NCBI RefSeq assembly: GCF_003626645.1
Contig: NZ_RBAM01000006.1
Location: 434,001 to 498,000 of the forward strand
From: Streptomyces klenkii
Lineage (GTDB): Bacteria; Actinomycetota; Actinomycetes; Streptomycetales; Streptomycetaceae
Reading direction: 5' to 3'
Length of the DNA stretch: 64,000 nucleotides
The translations under genes were made by a program, and so were the position numbers. Below are positions 23,524 through 30,871 of the stretch, in pieces. The notes under the pieces were generated by a model. The model was not told the origin of the DNA and searched no databases. It saw only the letters and a program-made list of their open reading frames with translations. Numbering within the stretch: position 1 is the stretch's first letter; each line of letters begins with the position of its first letter.

Positions 23524-26160
23524 ATGAATCTCAAGGACTACGACCGTTTCTACCGGGCGGACCCGGACTTCTTCGAATTCCCCGAGCGCCTCCCCGACAC
23601 CTCCGGGCGGCTTTCCGCGGTCCTCCGCGAACCGCCGGCGGGCTGGGACCGTACGGACCGCGGCTGGTGGGTGGCGCTGCGGCCGCGGGCGGTGCGCGTG
23701 CCCGCGCAGGGCTGGCGGATCCACGTCTCCGTGGCGCTCCCGTACGTGGCGCGCGCGGCGGAGACCGTCCGGGGCTTCTGCCTCCTGCGCGGCATCCCCT
23801 TCGACGTCGTCCGCAGCCTCGACGCCGCCCGTGCGCTGGCCGGTGAGCACGCCGACCGGCTCACGAGCGGCGACCTGATGACGCTCCACCCCGCGGGCGA
23901 GGCGGAGCTCGCCGGGGCGCTCACCGAGCTGAACGCGCTGCTGGAGGCGCTCCCGGGCCCGTACGTCCCGGGCGGGCTGCGCCACCGCGCCGGGCCGCTG
24001 TACGTGCGGTACGGCTCCTCCGGAACGCTGCGCTGCCCCGAGCCGGCCGCCGCGTACGGGGCCGGTGACGAACCCCGCCTGGTGCCGGCGCTGGAGCGCC
24101 CCGACGGCACGCTCGTGCCCGAGAACCGCCGCCCGGTCTTCCGCTGCCCGGACTGGGTCGCACTGCCGGAGTTCCTGCGCCCGGACCTGGAGACGCTGCA
24201 CGCCGCGCCGGACGAGCCGCTGCCCTACCGCGTGCTGCGGGCGCTGAAGGCCACCACCGGTGGCGGCACTTACCTGGCCGAGGAGCGCGCCACCGGCACC
24301 CGCGTCGTCCTGCGCGAGGCCCGCCCCCACACCGGCCTCGACGGGCGCGGCGACGACGCCGTCACGCGCCTGGCCCGGGAGCGCGCGGTCCTCGGCCGGC
24401 TGGCCGGGCTGGACTGCGTGCCCCGCGTCCTCGGCCACCACGTCCGGGCCGGGCACCACTTCCTCGCCCTGGAGCACGTCGAGGGCCGCAGCCTGGCCGA
24501 GGCCGCGGCGGCCGCCTTCCCGCTGACCTCCGAGGCGCGGGCGGCCGAGGAGGCGGCCGCGTACGCCGACCGGTCGCTGGCCGTCGTGGCCCGGATCGCC
24601 GGTGCGCTGCGCGAACTCCGCACCCGGGGCGTGCGCCTCGGCGAGCTCAACCCGGGGGACGTGCTCCTGCGCCCCGACGGGCGCGTCGTCCTCACGTGTC
24701 TCGCGACGGCCACGGACCTGGAGGACGACCGGGCCCCGGCCCTGGGCGAGGAGGGCTGCACGGCACCGCCCGGCCTCCGGGGCGCGGACGCCACCGCGTA
24801 CCTGCTCGACGCCCTGCGCCTGTGGCTGTTCCTGCCCGTCCCGCACCGCAGCCCTGCAACCCTGCGCGCCCTCGCCGCGGCCGCCGAGGAGCTGTACCCG
24901 CTGCCCGCGGGCTTCGGCAGCAGGCTGCTCGCGGGTCTGCTGCCGCATCCGGCGGCGTACGGGGCGGCCCGGGAACGGGAAGAGGACGAAGAGGACCACG
25001 CCGCGCTGCTCGCCGCGGAAGACCTCAACTGGCCCGCCGTCCGGGACTCCCTGGTCGCCGGGATCCACGCCATGGCCACCCCCGGGCGCGAGGACCGGCT
25101 CTTCCCCGCCACCCCGGCCGGCCCGGACTCCCTCGGCGGCCACGCGTTCGGCCACGGCGCGGCCGGGGTCCTCTACGCCCTGCACCGCGCCGGCGCCGAC
25201 GTGCCGGAGCGGTACGTCGCGTGGCTGGTGGACGCCGCGACGCGCGACGCCGATCCGCAGCCGGGCCTGTACGACGGGCTGCACGGCGTCGCGCTGGTCC
25301 TCGACCTGCTCGGCCGCCGGGACGAGGCCCTCGGCGTCCTCGCCCGCTGCCGCCCGGCCGAAGCCCGCGTGATCCGCCCGGACCTCGCCGGCGGCAAGGC
25401 GGGCATCGCCCTGAACCTGCTGCGGTTCGCGCGGGTCACCGGCGACGCCGGGCTCCACGAGGCCGCGCTGCGCACCGCCGGCGAGCTCGCCGCGCTCGTC
25501 ACGGCCGGGCCGCTCACCGCCCGGCCCGGCGTGCCGCCGCCTTACGGCCTGCTGCACGGGGCCGCCGGGATCGCCCTGCTCTTCCTGCACTTGTACGAGG
25601 AGACCGGCGCGGCCCGCTGGCTCGATCTCGCCGACCGCGCCGTGGGGCACGACATCGATCGGTGCACCGTCCAGAAGGACGGCGCCCTGACCCTCTTCGA
25701 CGGCACCCACCACCTGCCGTACCTGCACGGCGGGAGCAGCGGGCTCGCGTTCCCGCTGCAAGGGCTGCTGCGGCACCGGCCCGGCGGCGGCAGGGCGGCG
25801 ACGCTCGCCGCCGTCCGGGACACGTGCCGGGCGCTGTACGTGCGCAACGCCGGGCTGCTGCGCGGGCGGGCGGGTGCGATCGCCACGCTGGCCGCACTGG
25901 ACGGTCACGGGGGCCGGCCCGGTGCGGACGTCCGCACCCAGGTCCGCCGCCTGGCCTGGTACGCGCACTCCTACCGCGGGCACCTCGCGTTCCCGGGCTT
26001 CCGGATGCTGCGCCTGTCGGCGGACCTGGCCACGGGTTCGGCGGGGGTGCTCCTCGCCCTGGGCTCCGCGTTCGAGGGGAACGGCACGGCGGGGCGCGGT
26101 CCCGTCCTGCCGTACCTCGACCCGCGGTCGTCGTCCCGACGAGCCGAAGAGCGGAGGTGA
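23524..26160 (+). CDS. Degenerate class III lanthipeptide synthetase (LanKC1, pseudo-lyase/kinase)
   Basis: This encodes 878 aa; ATG 23524 follows GAGAGGAGGGG. It has the whole LanKC length: lyase-like region (about 1-190), kinase-like region (220-460) and LanC-like cyclase (500-878). Compared with LanKC2 in the same operon, key residues are lost. WKIH becomes WRIH (about 66), FKFLRS becomes FDVVRS (about 93), and GGKLVT becomes SGDLMT. The kinase loop GDLQPGN becomes GELNPGD (about 373) and the VDFE metal-binding motif becomes TCLATATD. Phosphorylation and elimination are therefore unlikely. The cyclase keeps YGLLHGAAGIALLF but, as in class III, no Cys/His zinc set. Probable role: scaffold, substrate-binding or cyclisation partner of LanKC2. 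Confidence 0.8.
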   Translation: MNLKDYDRFYRADPDFFEFPERLPDTSGRLSAVLREPPAGWDRTDRGWWVALRPRAVRVPAQGWRIHVSVALPYVARAAETVRGFCLLRGIPFDVVRSLDAARALAGEHADRLTSGDLMTLHPAGEAELAGALTELNALLEALPGPYVPGGLRHRAGPLYVRYGSSGTLRCPEPAAAYGAGDEPRLVPALERPDGTLVPENRRPVFRCPDWVALPEFLRPDLETLHAAPDEPLPYRVLRALKATTGGGTYLAEERATGTRVVLREARPHTGLDGRGDDAVTRLARERAVLGRLAGLDCVPRVLGHHVRAGHHFLALEHVEGRSLAEAAAAAFPLTSEARAAEEAAAYADRSLAVVARIAGALRELRTRGVRLGELNPGDVLLRPDGRVVLTCLATATDLEDDRAPALGEEGCTAPPGLRGADATAYLLDALRLWLFLPVPHRSPATLRALAAAAEELYPLPAGFGSRLLAGLLPHPAAYGAAREREEDEEDHAALLAAEDLNWPAVRDSLVAGIHAMATPGREDRLFPATPAGPDSLGGHAFGHGAAGVLYALHRAGADVPERYVAWLVDAATRDADPQPGLYDGLHGVALVLDLLGRRDEALGVLARCRPAEARVIRPDLAGGKAGIALNLLRFARVTGDAGLHEAALRTAGELAALVTAGPLTARPGVPPPYGLLHGAAGIALLFLHLYEETGAARWLDLADRAVGHDIDRCTVQKDGALTLFDGTHHLPYLHGGSSGLAFPLQGLLRHRPGGGRAATLAAVRDTCRALYVRNAGLLRGRAGAIATLAALDGHGGRPGADVRTQVRRLAWYAHSYRGHLAFPGFRMLRLSADLATGSAGVLLALGSAFEGNGTAGRGPVLPYLDPRSSSRRAEERR

Positions 26161-26165
26161 TTCGG

Positions 26166-26261
26166 ATGACGGAGATCCTGGAGCTTCAGGAGCTGGAGGA
26201 GGAGACCCCTGCCCTGTGGCCCTGTGCCAACAGCTCGCACAGCAGCCTCGGCATGGGCTGA
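26166..26261 (+). CDS. Lanthipeptide precursor peptide 1 (31 aa)
   Basis: The gene starts 5 bases after the LanKC1 stop behind a near-perfect ribosome binding site (GGAGGTGATTCGG). The leader (residues 1-13) reads MTEILELQELEEE, nearly identical to the ILELQxL leader motif of labyrinthopeptin-type class III precursors, which binds the kinase. The likely core (14-31) is T-P-A-L-W-P-C20-A-N-S-S-H-S-S-L-G-M-G. It has one Cys, placed before Ser23, 24, 26 and 27, the reverse of the usual Ser-x-x-Ser...Cys order. Thr14 is the only hydroxy residue upstream of the Cys. Too short for most gene callers. Confidence 0.85.
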   Translation: MTEILELQELEEETPALWPCANSSHSSLGMG

Positions 26262-26278
26262 CGGTCCGTGCGGCTGTA

Positions 26279-26292
26279 CGGCCGTACGGCCG
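26279..26292. repeat. Perfect 14-bp palindrome between the two precursor genes
   Basis: CGGCCGTACGGCCG is fully self-complementary. It lies in the 76-bp spacer separating the two precursor genes and could fold in RNA to stabilise or attenuate the message, or bind protein. Confidence 0.35.
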
Positions 26293-26337
26293 TGCCGGAT
26301 ACGCGGATACGCCGGCTACGGGAGGGAGGTGACGAAC

Positions 26338-26433
26338 ATGTCGGAGATCCTGGAACTGCAAGAGCTGGAGGAGGAGACCCCCTCCGTGTGGCCCTGCGCG
26401 AACAGCTACGAGAGCGCCCGCGGCGTCGCCTGA
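26338..26433 (+). CDS. Lanthipeptide precursor peptide 2 (31 aa)
   Basis: A second precursor of identical length, with a strong site (GGGAGGGAGGTGAC) before the ATG. The leader MSEILELQELEEE differs from peptide 1 only at residue 2. The core reads T-P-S16-V-W-P-C20-A-N-S23-Y-E-S26-A-R-G-V-A. Conserved between the two: T14, P15, W18 to S23 (WPCANS), S26 and G29. Ser16 here could form a Ser-x3-Cys lanthionine ring, but peptide 1 has Ala at 16. The invariant C20...S23-x-x-S26 spacing is therefore the better candidate modification site. The pair could be a two-component product. Confidence 0.85.
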   Translation: MSEILELQELEEETPSVWPCANSYESARGVA

Positions 26434-26547
26434 CGCACCGGCTGACGCACTGCCGACGCAGCGCTCGCCCGCAAGGACTGCCGGCCGTGGGCTGCCCGCG
26501 GCCGGCAGGAGCCGGGGGATCAGGGCGCCGCGATCAGGAACGCAGAC

Positions 26548-26573
26548 ATCAAGGTCAGGAATCAAGGTCAGGA
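26548..26573. repeat. Tandem 13-bp direct repeat before LanKC2
   Basis: ATCAAGGTCAGGA occurs twice without a gap, and partial copies (GATCAGG) flank it at 26532 and 26580. It lies 34 bp upstream of the LanKC2 start, between precursor 2 and the active synthetase. It may be a protein-binding site or a relic of duplication. Confidence 0.4.
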
Positions 26574-26607
26574 ATCAGCGATCAGGGCACCGGGAGGGGA
26601 AGGTCGC

Positions 26608-29169
26608 ATGCTCGCTCAGGGTCATCTCGCCGCGGATCCCTGCTTCGTGGACACGCTCGACCGCATCGGCGACGCCGCGGAGCGCTTCGCGCGCACGGAC
26701 GTGCCGCCGCCCCCGGGGTGGCTGCGGTCCGAGCGCGGCGGCTGGGTCAACCTCCACCGCCCGGACGCCCGGCTGCCGCGGCAGGGCTGGAAGATCCACG
26801 CCTCGGCGACGCCCGCCCGCGCGGAGCACGTGATCGATACGGTCTGGGACCACTGCACCGCACGCGGCATCTCCTTCAAGTTCCTGCGCAGCCCTGCCGT
26901 CCACAAGCAGGTCGACAGCAAGCAGGGTCCGCGCTCGGCGGGCGGCAAGCTGGTCACCGTGTACCCCGCGGACGAGCGGGAGCTGGAGCGGACCCTGACG
27001 GACCTGTCGGCGCTGCTGCGCGGCGTGCGGGGCCCGTACATCCTGAGCGACCTGCGCTGGGGCGACGGCCCGCTGTACGTGCGCTACGGCGGCTTCAGCC
27101 TGGCGTACTGCTTCTCGCCCGAGGGCGAATACGTGCCGGCGGTCGAGGGGCCCGGCGGCGGGCTCGTGCCCGATGTGCGGGGCACCTCCTTCCGGGTGCC
27201 GCCGTGGGTGGAGGCGCCCGCCTTCATCGCCGCCGCCGTGCGGGCCGCCAAGGAGGGCGCGCCCGGCGGCTTCCCCTACCGGGTGGAGAAGGCCCTGCAC
27301 TTCTCCAACGGCGGCGGGGTGTACCGCGCCACGGACAAGGGCTCCGGGCGGCGCGTCGTGCTCCGCGAGGCCCGGCCGCACGCGGGACTGGACGACAGCG
27401 GCGCGGACGCCGTCGCCCGGCTGGACCGCGAGCACGCGATGCTGCGGCGGCTGGCCGGCCTGGACTGCGTGCCCCGGGTCTACGCGCGGACGCGCCACTG
27501 GGAGCACCACTTCCTCGTCGAGGAACTGGTCGAGGGCGAGCCCTTGCACGAGGCGGTCGGGCGGCGCCATCCGCTCTTCCGGCACGGCCCGGGCGAGGAC
27601 GAGGTCACCGCGTACGCCCAATGGGCCTGCGATGTCCTCGGCCGGATCGAGAAGGCCGTGGCCGAACTGCACGCGCGGGGCGTCGTCTTCGGGGATCTGC
27701 AACCGGGCAACGTCATCGTGCGCCCTGACGACAGCGTCTGCCTGGTCGACTTCGAGACGGCGTTCGCGGAGGGCGGCGAGGACGGGGCGTCCCGGCCCGC
27801 CCTGGGGACGCCGGGCTTCACCGCCGCGTGGGCCCGGTCGGGTGCCGCGGTCGACACGTACGCCCTCGCCGCCGTGGCCCTCGCGCTGTTCTGCCCGCTC
27901 ACGCCGCTCCTGCGCTTCGACCGGGAGAAGCACGTGCAGCTGGCCGGGTGGGCGGAGCGGCGGTTCCCGCTGCCGCCCGGCTACGCCGCGCGCCTGCGCA
28001 CGGAGCTCGCCCCGCCTCCCGGCGAACCGGCCGCGGACGACCGGCCGGACGGCTCCCGCTGGCCGGAGGAGTGCACGGCGGACGGACGGGCCGCGCTGGA
28101 CTCCCTCCGCGAGGGGATCCTGCTCAGCGCGACGCCGGAGCGCACCGACCGGCTGTTCCCCGGGGACGTGCGGCAGTTCGACCAGCAGGGCGCGTCCCTG
28201 GCGTTCGGCGCGGCCGGCGTGCTGCACGCCTTGTACGTCACCGGGCGCGCGGACTACGAGGCGTTCGGCGAGCACGTCGCGTGGCTGGTGCGGGCAGCTG
28301 AGCGGACGCCGTGGCCGCGCCCCGGGCTGTACGACGGTCTCGCCGGCATCGCGTACGTCCTGGACGAGCTGGGGCGGCCCGAGGAGGCGCGCGAGGCGCT
28401 CGCCCGGCTGGACGGCATCGACCTGCAAGGCTGCGGCCCCGGGCTGTTCGGCGGGCTGGCCGGGATCGGCCTGGCCCGGCTGCGCTTCGGGGACGCGGAC
28501 GCGGCCGCGCGGCTCGGCGGCCGGCTGGCGGACGCGCTCGCCGGCACGGAGCGGCTCGCGGGCAAGGCGGACGCGGCCGGACTCACGCACGGCTGGTCGG
28601 GGCCGGCGCTGCTCTTCACGCGGCTGTACGCGGCGACGGGAGAGGCGTCCTGGCTGCGGCACGCGCAGACCGCGCTGGCCAGGGACCTCGGCCGCTGCGG
28701 AGCGCCCCGGGAGGGGCTGATCCACGTCAAGGAAGGGCAGCGGTGGCTGTCGGCGCTCGACCGCGGCAGCGCCGGGATCGCCCTCGCCCTCGACGCGTAC
28801 GTGCAGCAGCGCGAGGACGCGCACTTCGCGCTGCTGCGCGACCGGATGCGCGACAGCCTGGGCACCGAACTCCTGCTCTCCCCCGGACTCCTGGACGGAC
28901 AGGCGGGGCTGCTGTACAGCCTCGCCCACCTGGCCGGCCCAGGTCCCGCACGGGCTGCACACCTGCGGGGCCTGGGCCTCCACTGCGTACGGTTCAGGGG
29001 CCGGCGGGCCTTCGCCATGGACGGGCTGCTGCGGCTGTCCATGGACCTGGCGACCGGCAGCGCGGGCGTGCTGCTGGCGGTGCACACCGCGCTCCGCGGC
29101 GGCCCGGCCGGACTCCCGCACCCGCCGCTTCCATTCCTGACCCCGTGCTCGCCGCCGCCCTCGCCGTGA
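26608..29169 (+). CDS. Class III lanthipeptide synthetase (LanKC2, catalytically intact)
   Basis: This encodes 853 aa; the ATG follows GGGAGGGGAAGG. The lyase domain keeps GWKIHAS (about 61), FKFLRS (about 90) and GGKLVTVYP (about 113), the Lys/His set of the OspF-like phosphoSer/phosphoThr lyase. The kinase has GDLQPGNVIV (catalytic Asp about 362) and LVDFETAF (Mg-binding Asp about 380). The cyclase has LTHGWSGPALLF and LDRGSAGIAL with no Cys-Cys-His zinc ligands, which separates class III from class IV. It phosphorylates Ser/Thr of the precursor, eliminates phosphate and cyclises onto Cys. LanKC1 encoded upstream is its degenerate homologue. Confidence 0.9.
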   Translation: MLAQGHLAADPCFVDTLDRIGDAAERFARTDVPPPPGWLRSERGGWVNLHRPDARLPRQGWKIHASATPARAEHVIDTVWDHCTARGISFKFLRSPAVHKQVDSKQGPRSAGGKLVTVYPADERELERTLTDLSALLRGVRGPYILSDLRWGDGPLYVRYGGFSLAYCFSPEGEYVPAVEGPGGGLVPDVRGTSFRVPPWVEAPAFIAAAVRAAKEGAPGGFPYRVEKALHFSNGGGVYRATDKGSGRRVVLREARPHAGLDDSGADAVARLDREHAMLRRLAGLDCVPRVYARTRHWEHHFLVEELVEGEPLHEAVGRRHPLFRHGPGEDEVTAYAQWACDVLGRIEKAVAELHARGVVFGDLQPGNVIVRPDDSVCLVDFETAFAEGGEDGASRPALGTPGFTAAWARSGAAVDTYALAAVALALFCPLTPLLRFDREKHVQLAGWAERRFPLPPGYAARLRTELAPPPGEPAADDRPDGSRWPEECTADGRAALDSLREGILLSATPERTDRLFPGDVRQFDQQGASLAFGAAGVLHALYVTGRADYEAFGEHVAWLVRAAERTPWPRPGLYDGLAGIAYVLDELGRPEEAREALARLDGIDLQGCGPGLFGGLAGIGLARLRFGDADAAARLGGRLADALAGTERLAGKADAAGLTHGWSGPALLFTRLYAATGEASWLRHAQTALARDLGRCGAPREGLIHVKEGQRWLSALDRGSAGIALALDAYVQQREDAHFALLRDRMRDSLGTELLLSPGLLDGQAGLLYSLAHLAGPGPARAAHLRGLGLHCVRFRGRRAFAMDGLLRLSMDLATGSAGVLLAVHTALRGGPAGLPHPPLPFLTPCSPPPSP

Positions 29170-29176
29170 GCGCTCC

Positions 29177-30460
29177 GTGAAGCCCGGGGCCCGCGGGCGC
29201 GCCGCCCCGCCCGGCAGCCTCCGCAGGAACCGGGACTTCCAGCTCCTGTGCGCCGGCCAGGGCCTGTCCCTGCTGGGCTCGGGCGCCTCGGCGATCGCGC
29301 TGCCCCTGCTCGTCCTCCAGCTCACGCACTCGCCGCTGCGGGTAGGGCTCGTGGAGGCGGTCTGGACGGGTGCGCTGGCGCTCGCGTGCCTTCCGGCGGG
29401 CCCGGTCGCCGACCGCTTCGACCGCCGTACGGTCCTGCTGGTGTGCGAGACCGGCCGGGCGGTGGCGAGCGCGGCCCTGGCGGGCGCGGTCCTCGCCGGC
29501 TTCTCGCCGCTGCCGGTGCTCCTGGCCGCGGGCGTCGTCCTGGGGTTCCTCGCCGCGCCGTTCAACGCCGCGGTGCTGCCGGCCGTCCGGGAGGTCGTGC
29601 CGGAGAGCAAGCTGGCCACGGCGCTGGCCGTCAACCAGGTGCGGGGCCAGCTCGCATTCCTGATCGGACCGGTCATCGGGGGCCTGCTGTTCGAGGCGTC
29701 GCCGAGCTGGCCGTTCTGGCTGGACAGCGCGTCCTACGCGGTCTCCGCCGCATGCATCCGCGCGCTCCGTGCGCGTACGCGACCGCCACCGGCGGAAGGG
29801 GCCGGGCGCGAGGGCTGGTGGCGGTCGTTCACCACGGGGATCGCCTTCCTGTGGAGCGAACGCGTGCTGCGCCGGCTGACGCTGATCGCCTCGGCGCAGA
29901 ACTTCGTCTTCGACGGGGTGTACCTGGCGATCGTGGTGACCGCCGCGCGCGAGGGGGCGCCGGGCGGCTCGGTCGGGGTGCTCACCGCGCTGTCGGCGGT
30001 GGGGGCGATGACCGGGGTGGTCCTCGCGCCGCGCGCGGGCAGGCTCCTCTCCCCGCCCGTGGTGCTGCTCGTGACCGGCGTGCTGTGCACGCTGCTCGTC
30101 GGGGCGATGGCGCTCACGGCGAGTGCGCTGGTGCTGGCCGTCCTGCTGGCGGGGTGCGCGGCGGCCGTGGCCGTCGCCGGTTCCGTGCTGACGGTCGCCC
30201 GGCTGCTGCGCACGCCGGCCGGGCTGCAAGGCAGGACGAACAGCGCGATCGGGCTGCTGTTCATGGCCACTCCCCCGCTCGGCTCGTCGCTGACCGGACT
30301 CTTCCTGGACGAACTGCCGGGCTGGACCCTCTTCTTGTGCTTCGCGGCGGTCCTGGCGTTCCTCGCCGCCGCGTCGCCCGGGGAGGCCGCGTTCGCCTCC
30401 GCCGACGCTCTGGACCGTTCGAACGGTGTAGGACACACTCGGGCGCATGCAATGGACTGA
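29177..30460 (+). CDS. MFS exporter of the lanthipeptide operon
   Basis: This encodes 427 aa from GTG 29177, 7 bp after LanKC2. About 12 helices, with LRRNRDFQLLCAGQGLSLLG at the N-terminus, PVADRFDRRTVLLV (loop 2-3) and LNQVRG-like VNQVRGQLAFLIGPVIGG. These are characteristic of the EntS/macrolide-efflux-type MFS family. Most class III clusters use ABC transporters for export, so an MFS protein suggests a small or non-leader-bound product. It overlaps the IscX-like gene by 14 bp. No peptidase domain or separate leader protease is present in the operon. Confidence 0.85.
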   Translation: MKPGARGRAAPPGSLRRNRDFQLLCAGQGLSLLGSGASAIALPLLVLQLTHSPLRVGLVEAVWTGALALACLPAGPVADRFDRRTVLLVCETGRAVASAALAGAVLAGFSPLPVLLAAGVVLGFLAAPFNAAVLPAVREVVPESKLATALAVNQVRGQLAFLIGPVIGGLLFEASPSWPFWLDSASYAVSAACIRALRARTRPPPAEGAGREGWWRSFTTGIAFLWSERVLRRLTLIASAQNFVFDGVYLAIVVTAAREGAPGGSVGVLTALSAVGAMTGVVLAPRAGRLLSPPVVLLVTGVLCTLLVGAMALTASALVLAVLLAGCAAAVAVAGSVLTVARLLRTPAGLQGRTNSAIGLLFMATPPLGSSLTGLFLDELPGWTLFLCFAAVLAFLAAASPGEAAFASADALDRSNGVGHTRAHAMD

Positions 30461-30641
30461 CATCCAGCAGATTGCGGCACAACTCGCCGCGAAGCACCCG
30501 GACCGCACGCCGCTCTCCGTCGCATTCCCGGAAGTCCGGGACCTGGTGGTCGGGCTGGAGGCGTTCAGCGACGACCCGGCCCGCTACAACGTACGCATCC
30601 TGGAGTCCATACAACTCGCCTGGAGTGACAGAAGGGACTGA
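30447..30641 (+). CDS. IscX-like Fe-S assembly accessory protein
   Basis: This encodes 64 aa. The sequence follows E. coli IscX along its whole length: N-terminal W-T-D, H-P-D around residue 17, a central L-E-A-F-x-D-D-P and a C-terminal N-x-x-I-L-E-x-I-x-L-A-W-x-D. Length (64 against 66) and the acidic surface pattern agree. IscX binds the cysteine desulfurase IscS and iron and tunes Fe-S cluster delivery. It is best known from proteobacteria, so its place at the end of a Streptomyces operon with a radical SAM enzyme is notable. It may supply clusters for that enzyme. The start lies inside the MFS gene, implying translational coupling. Confidence 0.75.
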   Translation: MQWTDIQQIAAQLAAKHPDRTPLSVAFPEVRDLVVGLEAFSDDPARYNVRILESIQLAWSDRRD

Positions 30642-30653
30642 CCCGAGGCCGGA

Positions 30654-30694
30654 GTCGGTGCTTCCGGCCTACCTCCGGCACCGGAGGCACCGAC
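30654..30694 (+). terminator. Hairpin terminator closing the lanthipeptide operon
   Basis: GTCGGTGC (30654-30661) pairs with GCACCGAC (30687-30694), with an inner CCGG...CCGG pairing, followed by AGTTTC. It begins 12 bp after the IscX-like stop. Confidence 0.5.
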
Positions 30695-30871
30695 AGTTTC
30701 GAACAAGACATCGTCGGAAAACTCCACGCCAGATTCTTGTTGCGCACCTGTCAACTTTTGGCGGTAGCTGGCACCATCCTCTCGATTCACTCCTGCATCA
30801 ACGGGCAGTCCGCCCTGGGATGTCCGATCCCTCGCCGGGCCGCGGCCCGGCGCCCCTGCTAGGAGACAGAG

